Part shown: one piece after another, positions 8,742 through 15,790 of the stretch | Layout of the letters: each line of letters opens with the position of its first letter | Numbering within the stretch: position 1 is the stretch's first letter | Source of the DNA: Ruficoccus sp. ZRK36 | GTDB taxonomy: Bacteria; Verrucomicrobiota; Verrucomicrobiia; Opitutales; Cerasicoccaceae | Assembly: GCF_019603315.1 (NCBI RefSeq) | Contig: NZ_CP080649.1 | Coordinates: 3,659,436-3,723,435 of the forward strand | Length of the DNA stretch: 64,000 nt | Reading direction: 5' to 3' | Notes under the pieces: generated by a model | Database searches by the model: none | What the model saw: the letters and a program-made list of their open reading frames with translations, nothing else | Told to the model about the DNA's origin: nothing | Program-made: the position numbers and the translations under genes

Positions 8742-9809
8742 TCAGTCTTCTTCGGGATCTTTCATCCGCTTGGCCGGGCGGCGGAACTTCGGCTTGGGCC
8801 GAGAAGCCTGATCATCATCGTCTCCGCCAACCGCTTCTTTCGGCTCCTCAGCGTAGGCAGCATCTTCATCGACCACCGGCTCTTCTTCCTCGATGATTTC
8901 CTCCACGCTCATGGTCGAGGGAGCGATGCGGGCCTTGTTGAAGACCGGCTTCATCATGATACGGGCAGCCTTGCGACCAGCCCCCTGATAGAAGCCATAG
9001 GCGATCAGCGAAACCGTGACCAGATCCACCAGGTTCAGCAGCATCGGATAGAGCGAGCTGCTCGGCAGGAAGCGCGAAAGCAGGTTGAGGAACGGATAGA
9101 GGAACCAGCCGCAGGCGATCACCAACACGATCGTCGTGATCCCGCGCCGCAGCTCCTCCGGCACGTCATCCTCAGGCAGCGAGCCGAGCGTGAAAAACAG
9201 CATGACGATCAAACTCGCCGAGCACGTAAACGAGCCCAACGCGAACACCATCTGAAAGCCCTGCGCCATGCCGGCGACATTTGAAAGCGCAATAAAGAAG
9301 AACAGCCCGGCGGCCATCCCGAACATCACCACGTACACGGGAAGGTCCTTTTTCGCCACGTGGATGAGGCGCGAAAGCATGAAGAACAGGAACGGTGCCA
9401 GAATCGTCCAGCAAATCCCGCGCACCAGCAAGTTGTAGGTATCCTCCGCTCCCCACAGGAAGTCTGCGTAGCGCATCTTTGCGATGAAGAAGCTCGCAGC
9501 CAGCACCATGAGGAAGGCCCCGAAGCCAACCATCGCACCGTAGTGCACGGATGCCTTGCGGCGGATAGCCTGAGTCAGGAAAAAACACCCCATCAAGCCG
9601 AAGACGATCAGGTCCAGCACGAAGGAGTAGTACGTCATGCGCTGGAAACCCGTGATCGTCACATCGTCGGGCCGGGGCACCTCAGTACGGCTCTCGGTAG
9701 CAGCCTCGCCCGTATGCAGGGGCGAGTAATCATGAGCGCGTAGGGGTGCCTGTGCATCGGCACCCTTAACGGGGGGGAGTTTATCAACGAGAACAGCTCT
9801 TTCTGACAT
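8742..9809 (-). CDS. Seven-helix membrane protein; microbial-rhodopsin homologue lacking the retinal lysine
   Basis: 355 residues: a soluble N-terminus (1-55), seven predicted membrane helices (about 58-80, 88-112, 126-149, 157-179, 185-208, 222-246, 251-275) and a charged 80-residue tail. Three helices carry type-1 rhodopsin landmarks with native spacing. Helix C has R130-x3-W134-x4-P139, matching RYIDWLLTVPL of proteorhodopsin but with Cys133 at the proton-acceptor Asp and Leu138-Ala138-type changes at the following positions. Helix F has 'GWFLYPF' (W235, Y238, P239). Helix G has 'NLVDLVTVSL' aligning with NLADFVNKIL: Asn259 and Asp262 are kept, but the Schiff-base Lys position is Val266. 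It therefore should not bind retinal covalently. Adjacent genes are an epimerase and a PIG-L gene; no carotenoid or retinal genes are visible. The rhodopsin assignment is my manual alignment, not a profile search. Confidence 0.7.
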   Translation of the reverse strand: MSERAVLVDKLPPVKGADAQAPLRAHDYSPLHTGEAATESRTEVPRPDDVTITGFQRMTYYSFVLDLIVFGLMGCFFLTQAIRRKASVHYGAMVGFGAFLMVLAASFFIAKMRYADFLWGAEDTYNLLVRGICWTILAPFLFFMLSRLIHVAKKDLPVYVVMFGMAAGLFFFIALSNVAGMAQGFQMVFALGSFTCSASLIVMLFFTLGSLPEDDVPEELRRGITTIVLVIACGWFLYPFLNLLSRFLPSSSLYPMLLNLVDLVTVSLIAYGFYQGAGRKAARIMMKPVFNKARIAPSTMSVEEIIEEEEPVVDEDAAYAEEPKEAVGGDDDDQASRPKPKFRRPAKRMKDPEED

Positions 9810-10039
9810 AGAAACCGGAGGGTTATCCCCCTACACAAACGGTCTTGATGCCTGATATCCAGCGCGAAGTTTGCAATTACCAGATGTTACAGCAGAATAT
9901 AAGGACTAAGCCTCATTCACAATGGGGCTGAATGCATATTGGTTAAACGAGTGCAGCTATCGTAGATTTTCAGCCAGATGGGCAATTCGCCCGAGGGCAT
10001 GCTTGCCAGCTCAGATATTTTCATCGAACCTCCCCTCTC

Positions 10040-10882
10040 ATGCCGCTTCAGCTTACCCATGCCGATCTGTATTTCCCCGGTGAGTCCACTAAGGCCTTCG
10101 GGCGCACGACGCATCTGGGTATCGGTGCTCACCAGGACGATCTCGAGTTCATGGCTTTGCACGGCATCCTGGCCGGGTACCAGTCGCGTGAGCGTGGCTT
10201 CGCCGGGGTGACGTGCACCGATGGCGGCGGCAGCGCGAGGGCGGGACGCTTTGCCGAGTACAGCGATGAGCAGATGAAGGCCGTCCGCATTGAGGAGCAG
10301 AAAGCTGCCGCCCGGCTGGGCGAGTACACGTTTATGGCGCAGTTGAAGCATCCCAGCTCCATCGCCAAGGAGAAAGACCTCCGCACTCCCCTCGTCGCGG
10401 ACCTCGTCGCAATCCTCAGAGAGTGCCATCCGAGCATCATCTATACGCACAACCCCTTTGATAAACACCGCACCCACGTCGGTGTGCTGATGGCCGTACT
10501 GGAGGCCATCCGGCAGCTGCCCCTCCGGCTGCGCCCGACTCAGGTGCTCGGCTGCGAGGTCTGGCGCGGGCTCGACTGGCTCCCCGACTCCCTCAAGCTC
10601 GTGCTCCCCGTCAGCGGGCATGACGAGCTGGCCCGCCAGCTCAGCGCGGTCTTTGAGTCACAGATCGAGGGCGGCAAACGCTACGACCTCGCCATCGAAG
10701 GCCGCCGACGCGCCAACGCCACCTTTCTAGAGTCACACGCAGTGGATCATGAGGAAGCCGTCAGCTACGCCATCGACCTGACCGCGCTCACCCGTGATGA
10801 CGCTCCCCCGCTCCAAGCCTGGGCGGACTCCGTCCTGACAAATTTCCGCCACGAGATCCTCGACAACCTGGCCGGGGAATAG
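10040..10882 (+). CDS. PIG-L / LmbE family deacetylase
   Basis: 280 residues. The N-terminal metal-binding signature 'GIGAHQDDLEFMALHG' (about 29-44) is the family's HPDDxE motif with Gln in place of Pro. The second zinc ligand lies in 'IIYTHNPFDKHRTHVGV' (about 133-149; H-x-D-H-x-x-H pattern). Members are zinc hydrolases that remove acetyl groups from N-acetyl sugars or related small molecules in the cytosol. The substrate is unknown. The gene is monocistronic, divergent from the seven-helix protein gene across a 230-bp region in which I see no other gene. Confidence 0.85.
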   Translation: MPLQLTHADLYFPGESTKAFGRTTHLGIGAHQDDLEFMALHGILAGYQSRERGFAGVTCTDGGGSARAGRFAEYSDEQMKAVRIEEQKAAARLGEYTFMAQLKHPSSIAKEKDLRTPLVADLVAILRECHPSIIYTHNPFDKHRTHVGVLMAVLEAIRQLPLRLRPTQVLGCEVWRGLDWLPDSLKLVLPVSGHDELARQLSAVFESQIEGGKRYDLAIEGRRRANATFLESHAVDHEEAVSYAIDLTALTRDDAPPLQAWADSVLTNFRHEILDNLAGE

Positions 10883-10914
10883 TGGCCTTCAAGCGACCAA
10901 GGCGGTAACCGACA

Positions 10915-11559
10915 CTAATCGCCGCTCGTCACGCGCTGCACGACTAAGTACAGGACCTCCTCACCCGCGCGGCTCAAGCCACCTGCACAGAAAAGCGGGT
11001 CCGGCACGCGGACCCTGGTGCGGGACTCCCGCGTTGCGAGGACGGGCAGCAGCACCGATGATCCCGGCTCCTGCGGCACCCAACTCTCCAGCGTGACATA
11101 ACTGATCTTCAGTTCGCAGCCGCGCGGATCATTTTCGTCGACGCGGATACTCGCGCTCAGCCCGACTGCGCGCTCCTCTGTGCCTGCGGGCTGGCCGTCG
11201 GTTTCCGGCATCTTGGCATAGCGTAGCGTGTAGGTCTGGTTAAGCTCCCACACCAGCGGCTCCGTTTGCGCCAGCTCACCGTAGGCCATCAAGGTCAGGC
11301 CATCCTCGCCGACACAGCTGATCATGACCTCAGCCAGTTCCAGATCCGCCTCTGGTGCGGGATACAGCTTTTGCGGTTTGCCGTCTGCGCCCACAAACTC
11401 AATCGGCTTCTGGTCACCCGCGGTATAGCCCTTAGCCTCCAGCCAGGCCGGAGTCGCGTAAAACACGTACACCTGAAAGGTGTCGGCACGGGCCGCCGCG
11501 AGGCAGCCGGTTAAAAGAACAAAGGCTAACAGCAAGGGGCGGGGCAGCATGCCCGCCAT
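10915..11559 (-). CDS. Secreted or lipid-anchored protein of unknown function
   Basis: About 214 residues from the ATG at 11559 (start codons at 11586 and 11550 are also possible; 11586 would overlap the upstream gene). The N-terminus is a signal peptide with a lipobox-like 'LLTGC' followed by 'LAAARADT', so it could be a lipoprotein (SPII) or be cut later at 'ARA|DT' (SPI). The mature part is beta-rich with no domain I recognise. It follows the nucleotidyltransferase gene almost without a gap, so the two may be co-transcribed, but no functional link is evident. Confidence 0.7.
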   Translation of the reverse strand: MAGMLPRPLLLAFVLLTGCLAAARADTFQVYVFYATPAWLEAKGYTAGDQKPIEFVGADGKPQKLYPAPEADLELAEVMISCVGEDGLTLMAYGELAQTEPLVWELNQTYTLRYAKMPETDGQPAGTEERAVGLSASIRVDENDPRGCELKISYVTLESWVPQEPGSSVLLPVLATRESRTRVRVPDPLFCAGGLSRAGEEVLYLVVQRVTSGD

Positions 11560-11572
11560 TAAGTAAGAATCA

Positions 11573-12448
11573 TCACGCCAGCGCAAGCAGTCTCTGCTGC
11601 ACGCGGGGCTTGTCCGCCGGGTAGGTCACCCCGAACCACTCCCCACTGGTGGGCAGGACGGTGCAGCGGGCACGCCCGGCACGGATCAGGTCGTCCACCA
11701 CGGTCGGGATGTAGCACTCGGACTTGAGTTCAGTCCCATGCGCCTTGAGGAAGGCTGTAAAATGCTCCTCCAGTACGTCAAAAACAGCCGGAATGAAGCC
11801 CCAGAAATTCATCGAAACCGGTGCCTCCTCAGGAATTTCTACCCGCTCACCCGCGAGGTTCACGCCACGCACCTTGCCGTCAGACTCTGCACAGATATCC
11901 GTGTGCTCCTCCACCGTGCGCAGGAGCTCACCGTCCAGCCGGCACACCCCGCGGTTCACACTCCCGTGCGGGGAGAGGGTGTTTTTCAGTGGATAGCCGA
12001 CCATGCACAGCTCGCTGGCGTCGGCAAGATCAAGCGCCAACAGATGCTTTAAAATACGCGCGTAGGCATCCGCCCCGTAGTAGTCATCCGCATTGATGGC
12101 GATAAAGGGATCGCTCACTGCATCTCGCGCGGCACGAATCGCATGCGCCGTGCCCCATGGCTTCACGCGCCCCTCGGGCACACTGAAACCGGCAGGCAGA
12201 TCGTCCAACGCCTGAAAGGCGTAGTCCACCTCCATGAAGGCCGCAGCCTTGTCCCCCACTCCCTGGCGGAAAGCCTCCTCGAAATCCCGACGGATGACAA
12301 AGACGGCCTTCTCGAAGCCTGCCTCGCGGGCATCACGCAGGGAGTAGTCCAGCAGGGTTTCCCCCTGCGGCCCCATCGGGTCGAGTTGCTTCAGGCCGCC
12401 ATAGCGGCTACCCATGCCAGCGGCGAGGACGAGGAGAGTCGGTTTCAT
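11573..12448 (-). CDS. Sugar-phosphate nucleotidyltransferase family protein
   Basis: 291 residues. The N-terminus 'LLVLAAGMGSRYGGLKQLDP' (about 4-23) is the nucleotide-binding GxGxR loop plus the catalytic Lys region of NTP-transferase enzymes, followed by 'AFIAINADDYYG' (about 115-126), whose Asp residues hold Mg2+. This group transfers nucleotidyl groups to sugar or sugar-alcohol phosphates in the cytosol. The sugar cannot be told from sequence. It is followed by the lipoprotein gene at 10915-11559. Upstream lies a repeat-rich gap that separates it from rnr. Confidence 0.85.
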   Translation of the reverse strand: MKPTLLVLAAGMGSRYGGLKQLDPMGPQGETLLDYSLRDAREAGFEKAVFVIRRDFEEAFRQGVGDKAAAFMEVDYAFQALDDLPAGFSVPEGRVKPWGTAHAIRAARDAVSDPFIAINADDYYGADAYARILKHLLALDLADASELCMVGYPLKNTLSPHGSVNRGVCRLDGELLRTVEEHTDICAESDGKVRGVNLAGERVEIPEEAPVSMNFWGFIPAVFDVLEEHFTAFLKAHGTELKSECYIPTVVDDLIRAGRARCTVLPTSGEWFGVTYPADKPRVQQRLLALA

Positions 12449-12489
12449 AAGTCAGCCTGGGAGCATCGCCACCGCCCCTTGCTTTGGCA

Positions 12490-12735
12490 ACCCGCGAATC
12501 CAACAAACGCTCGGCGTTTGATCCGATTAATGGGGCTCCGCCCCATGTCAGCGGATAGTGGAAACTGGACCGTCCCATGAACAGTGTGCGGGAAAATAGC
12601 CATTGTGGACAAGCCACCCAAGGAGAACCTCAAAGTCGGTCCAGCGTTTGGGTGAGGCCCGGACGCTGGACCGAAAGTGCAGGCTTCGCCCTGGCGGGGG
12701 TTGGGGGCGCATAGCCCCAAACAGCATTCCCATCC
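12490..12735. repeat. Mosaic mini-hairpin element, copy 1 (nucleotidyltransferase/rnr gap)
   Basis: The 383-bp gap 12449-12831 holds no gene but several perfect hairpins: GGGGC-tcc-GCCCC (about 12532), an 11-bp stem at 12637-12647 / 12663-12673, CAGGC-ttc-GCCCTG (imperfect) and GGGGC-gcata-GCCCC (about 12705). Linker words recur in the copies near 56.5 kb, including CGGCGTTTGATCCGATT and AAAGTGCAGG. These are therefore related dispersed elements rather than a terminator or chance palindromes. The rnr promoter must lie within or just after the element. Confidence 0.75.
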
Positions 12736-12831
12736 CTAAAACAAATCCCTTCTGTGGCTTGAAAAGCCCTTCGGTCGGGGCGTTATTCTTTCCACTCGCT
12801 ACCGCCCTTGGTCAGCGTGTATATTTACCTT

Positions 12832-15231
12832 ATGGATCTCGAAAGCAAGATCATCGAAGCCCTCAGCCGGCCCGACTACGTCCCCCTCAATCAACCCGAC
12901 CTCTCCAAAGCTCTCGACCTCAGCAAGCGCGAGAGCAAGCAGTTTCGCCGCACCCTGCACAAGCTGCTCGACGACGGCCTCATCGCCAAGGTCAAGGGAG
13001 ACCGCTTTGTCCGCCCCCACGATGCAGACCTGGTCAGCGGTACGATCAAGTTTCGACAAAGTGGCCGCGCGCTCCTGCTGCCCGACCGCCAGCCGGGCAA
13101 GCCACCGCGCGAGCCTCTCACCATCCTCGCTGAGGATACCGGTGTCGCCCTGCACGAGGACAAGGTACTCGTCCGCCTCCACGACGAAAAGTCGCGCCGC
13201 CAGCGTGGCCGTGACAAGCGCAACCGCCTCCGCGATGGAGAGACCCTGGCCCGCGTCATCCGCGTGCTCCAGCGCGCCCACCCCACCCTGACCGGCACGC
13301 TCAAGCAGTCCCGCATGTACCACCACGTCGTGCCGGACGATCCCCGCATCATCCACGACATCCTCGTCCCCCCGCCCGAGCGCGCCGAGGTCTTCCCCAA
13401 GCCCAAGGAGGGCGACAAAGTCGTTGTCCGCCTGCTGGAGTGGAAGATGCGCCACCTCAACCCCGAGGGGGTCATCACCGAGGTCTTGGGAAAAACCCAT
13501 GAGCCCGGCGCCGAGTTCAAGGCAATCCTCCACAAGTACAAGCTGGACACGACCTTTCCGGATGCCGTCCTCGCCGAAGTTTCCAAGGTGCCCGCCCAAG
13601 TCTCCTCGCGCGAGGTCAAGGGGCGGCTGGACTGCCGTAAAAAGTTCACCCTCACCATCGACCCGGACGACGCCAAGGACTTTGATGATGCCCTCTCCTA
13701 CGAGGAGACCGCCAAGGGCGGCTGCCGCATCGGCATCCACATCGCCGACGTGTCCGCCTACGTCAAGCCCGGCTCCCAGCTCGACAAGGAGGCCCGCCGC
13801 CGGGGGAACTCCACCTATCTAGTCGGCTGCGTCATCCCGATGCTTCCGCAGGCGCTCTCCAACGGTATCTGCTCACTGGTTGAGAACGAGGACCGCCTGA
13901 CCAAGGCCGTCTTTCTGGACTTCGACCGCAACGGCAAGCACACCGGCACCACCTTTGCCAACACCGTCATCCGCTCCAGTAAGCGCCTGACGTATCGGCA
14001 GGCCTACGCATTCCTCAAAAAGGACGACATCGCCGAGATCCGTGGCACCCCGCTGCCGCCCGCGCACCAGACCGGCTCCACCGGTCGCGCCCTCACCGAG
14101 CTCGACGACCGCGAGATGCACAAAATCCAGAAGACGATCCGTCGCTGCTGGGACATCGCCGACAAGCTCCGCAAGGCTCGCATGCAAAAGGGTAGCCTCG
14201 ACCTCGATATGTCCGAGGTGAAAATCTTCGTCGATGAAAACGGCTACGCCGACCGCATCGAGAGCATCGTCAACGACGAGAGCCACCAGCTCATTGAGGA
14301 GTTTATGCTCGCCGCTAACGAGGCCGTGGCCAAGGCCTTGTTCGAGGCAGCCATCCCCTTTATCTCGCGCGTGCACGACGAGCCCGACCCCGAAAAGCTC
14401 TACGAACTGCGCGACCACATGATGACCGTCGGCATCGCGGTGGGCGATCTCACCAACCGCCCCGAGGTCACGCGCCTACTCAAGAAGATCAACGACCACC
14501 CGCAGAACTACCCGCTGAAAATCCAGTTCCTGCGCAGTCTCAAGCAGGCCTGCTACCGGGCGCAAACAGACGGCCACTACGGGCTCTACAAAACCTTTTA
14601 CGCGCACTTCACCTCGCCCATCCGCCGCTATGCGGACCTCGTCGTCCACCGCATCTTTGACTACTACCTGGCCAAGCACGGGCTCGACACCGCCCCGGCG
14701 CGCGCGTCCATGAAGTACACCAAGGGCGACCTCGACGGCATCGCCGATCACCTCACCCTGACCGAGCAGAACTCAACCGAGGCCGAGCGCGAGTCCGTCA
14801 AGATCAAGCTGCTGGAGTTCTTCGAGCGTGAAGCCAATCGCAAGAAGCCCTCGGTCTTCGAGGCCATCGTCACCGACGTCAAAAACCACGGCATGTTCAT
14901 CGAGCTGACTGAGTCGATGGCCTTTGGGATGGTGCACGTATCCACGCTGAAGGACGACCTCTACACCCTCTCGGACGATGGCACCGCCCTGCAAGGGCGC
15001 CGACGCCGCAAGCAGTACGTGCTCGGGCAGACCATCAAGGTCGCCGTTGAGCGCGTGGACCGCTTCAAGCGCCAGATCGATTTCCATATCGTCGAGGACG
15101 AGGAAAAGGACTACGGCCTCGGCCCGGACTCCGCGAAGTTTATCGCACGAGATAAACCTGTGCCGAAGCTCAAAAAGGCGCGCAAACCCTCCAACCCGAA
15201 GAAAAAGCAACGCAGAAAGCGCAACCGATGA
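12832..15231 (+). CDS. rnr: Ribonuclease R (RNB-family 3'-5' exoribonuclease)
   Basis: 799 residues from the ATG at 12832. Order: N-terminal winged helix (about 1-65), cold-shock/OB domains, RNB catalytic domain with 'LTIDPDDAKDFDDALSY' (about 278-294; the Asp cluster binding two Mg2+) and 'HFTSPIRRYADLVVHR' (about 592-607), then an S1 domain and a Lys/Arg-rich tail ('KKKQRRKRNR'). RNase R degrades structured RNA, including rRNA and mRNA fragments. The stop overlaps the next gene (ATGA), indicating translational coupling. An in-frame start 24 bp upstream is less likely. Confidence 0.95.
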   Translation: MDLESKIIEALSRPDYVPLNQPDLSKALDLSKRESKQFRRTLHKLLDDGLIAKVKGDRFVRPHDADLVSGTIKFRQSGRALLLPDRQPGKPPREPLTILAEDTGVALHEDKVLVRLHDEKSRRQRGRDKRNRLRDGETLARVIRVLQRAHPTLTGTLKQSRMYHHVVPDDPRIIHDILVPPPERAEVFPKPKEGDKVVVRLLEWKMRHLNPEGVITEVLGKTHEPGAEFKAILHKYKLDTTFPDAVLAEVSKVPAQVSSREVKGRLDCRKKFTLTIDPDDAKDFDDALSYEETAKGGCRIGIHIADVSAYVKPGSQLDKEARRRGNSTYLVGCVIPMLPQALSNGICSLVENEDRLTKAVFLDFDRNGKHTGTTFANTVIRSSKRLTYRQAYAFLKKDDIAEIRGTPLPPAHQTGSTGRALTELDDREMHKIQKTIRRCWDIADKLRKARMQKGSLDLDMSEVKIFVDENGYADRIESIVNDESHQLIEEFMLAANEAVAKALFEAAIPFISRVHDEPDPEKLYELRDHMMTVGIAVGDLTNRPEVTRLLKKINDHPQNYPLKIQFLRSLKQACYRAQTDGHYGLYKTFYAHFTSPIRRYADLVVHRIFDYYLAKHGLDTAPARASMKYTKGDLDGIADHLTLTEQNSTEAERESVKIKLLEFFEREANRKKPSVFEAIVTDVKNHGMFIELTESMAFGMVHVSTLKDDLYTLSDDGTALQGRRRRKQYVLGQTIKVAVERVDRFKRQIDFHIVEDEEKDYGLGPDSAKFIARDKPVPKLKKARKPSNPKKKQRRKRNR

Positions 15232-15758
15232 AACACTACGACTACCAGAAACACCTGCACAGCATCTGGGAAAAAGCGGTCACGCAATACGAAGGCGGCC
15301 AGCGCGACGCCCAGACCTATTTCGACACAGACGAGGAGATGTGGCTGCGTGCCAACGGCATCACCCCGCAGGAGATCTACGACTTCGCCGAGGACTACGT
15401 CAGCTCCGGCGAGCCAGACTTCGCGACCTTTGCCATGATCTGCGACGTGCGCCGCAACTATTTCTTCGAGAAGATGAAGGGCAAAGCGAGCGGTAAGATC
15501 GTATCCAACGACAGCTACACGCCCAAGGACGCGGAGGTCGACGGCATCCGCTGGCTGCCCCGCATCATCGAAAAGGCAAAGGCAAAGCTCCACGGCGAAC
15601 TCGACGACGACACCATGTACGGCTGTGGCGGCGACCGCGCCTTTCTCAAGGAGCATGACATCCACCCGGCCGAGTTCCTGCGCATCGTAGCCGAGCACGA
15701 GGACGACGACCGCGCCGTCATCGACTGGGTCAAACAGCGCTCCGCCGCCAAGGCATAA
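15228..15758 (+). CDS. DUF5069 domain protein coupled to rnr
   Basis: 176 residues, soluble, no signal peptide. The C-terminal half 'RWLPRIIEKAKAKLHGELDD' with 'GGDRAFLKEHDIHPAEFLRIV' matches the DUF5069 pattern as I remember it from Verrucomicrobia and Planctomycetes. The N-terminal half is acidic and helical. No enzymatic motif is evident and the function is unknown. The start codon overlaps the rnr stop by 4 bp, suggesting co-translation with RNase R and perhaps a role in RNA turnover, but this is only genomic context. Confidence 0.8.
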   Translation: MKHYDYQKHLHSIWEKAVTQYEGGQRDAQTYFDTDEEMWLRANGITPQEIYDFAEDYVSSGEPDFATFAMICDVRRNYFFEKMKGKASGKIVSNDSYTPKDAEVDGIRWLPRIIEKAKAKLHGELDDDTMYGCGGDRAFLKEHDIHPAEFLRIVAEHEDDDRAVIDWVKQRSAAKA

Positions 15759-15790
15759 ATGTCTAATGGGGGCTAAGCGCCCTCACTCAT

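Noticed and set aside
9810-10039. RNA gene or riboswitch in the rhodopsin-like/PIG-L divergent gap
   Set aside because: No conserved stem pattern, tRNA cloverleaf or aptamer core recognised.
9917-10621. Minus-strand open frame opposite the PIG-L gene
   Set aside because: The plus strand encodes clear PIG-L zinc-site motifs; the antisense protein has none.
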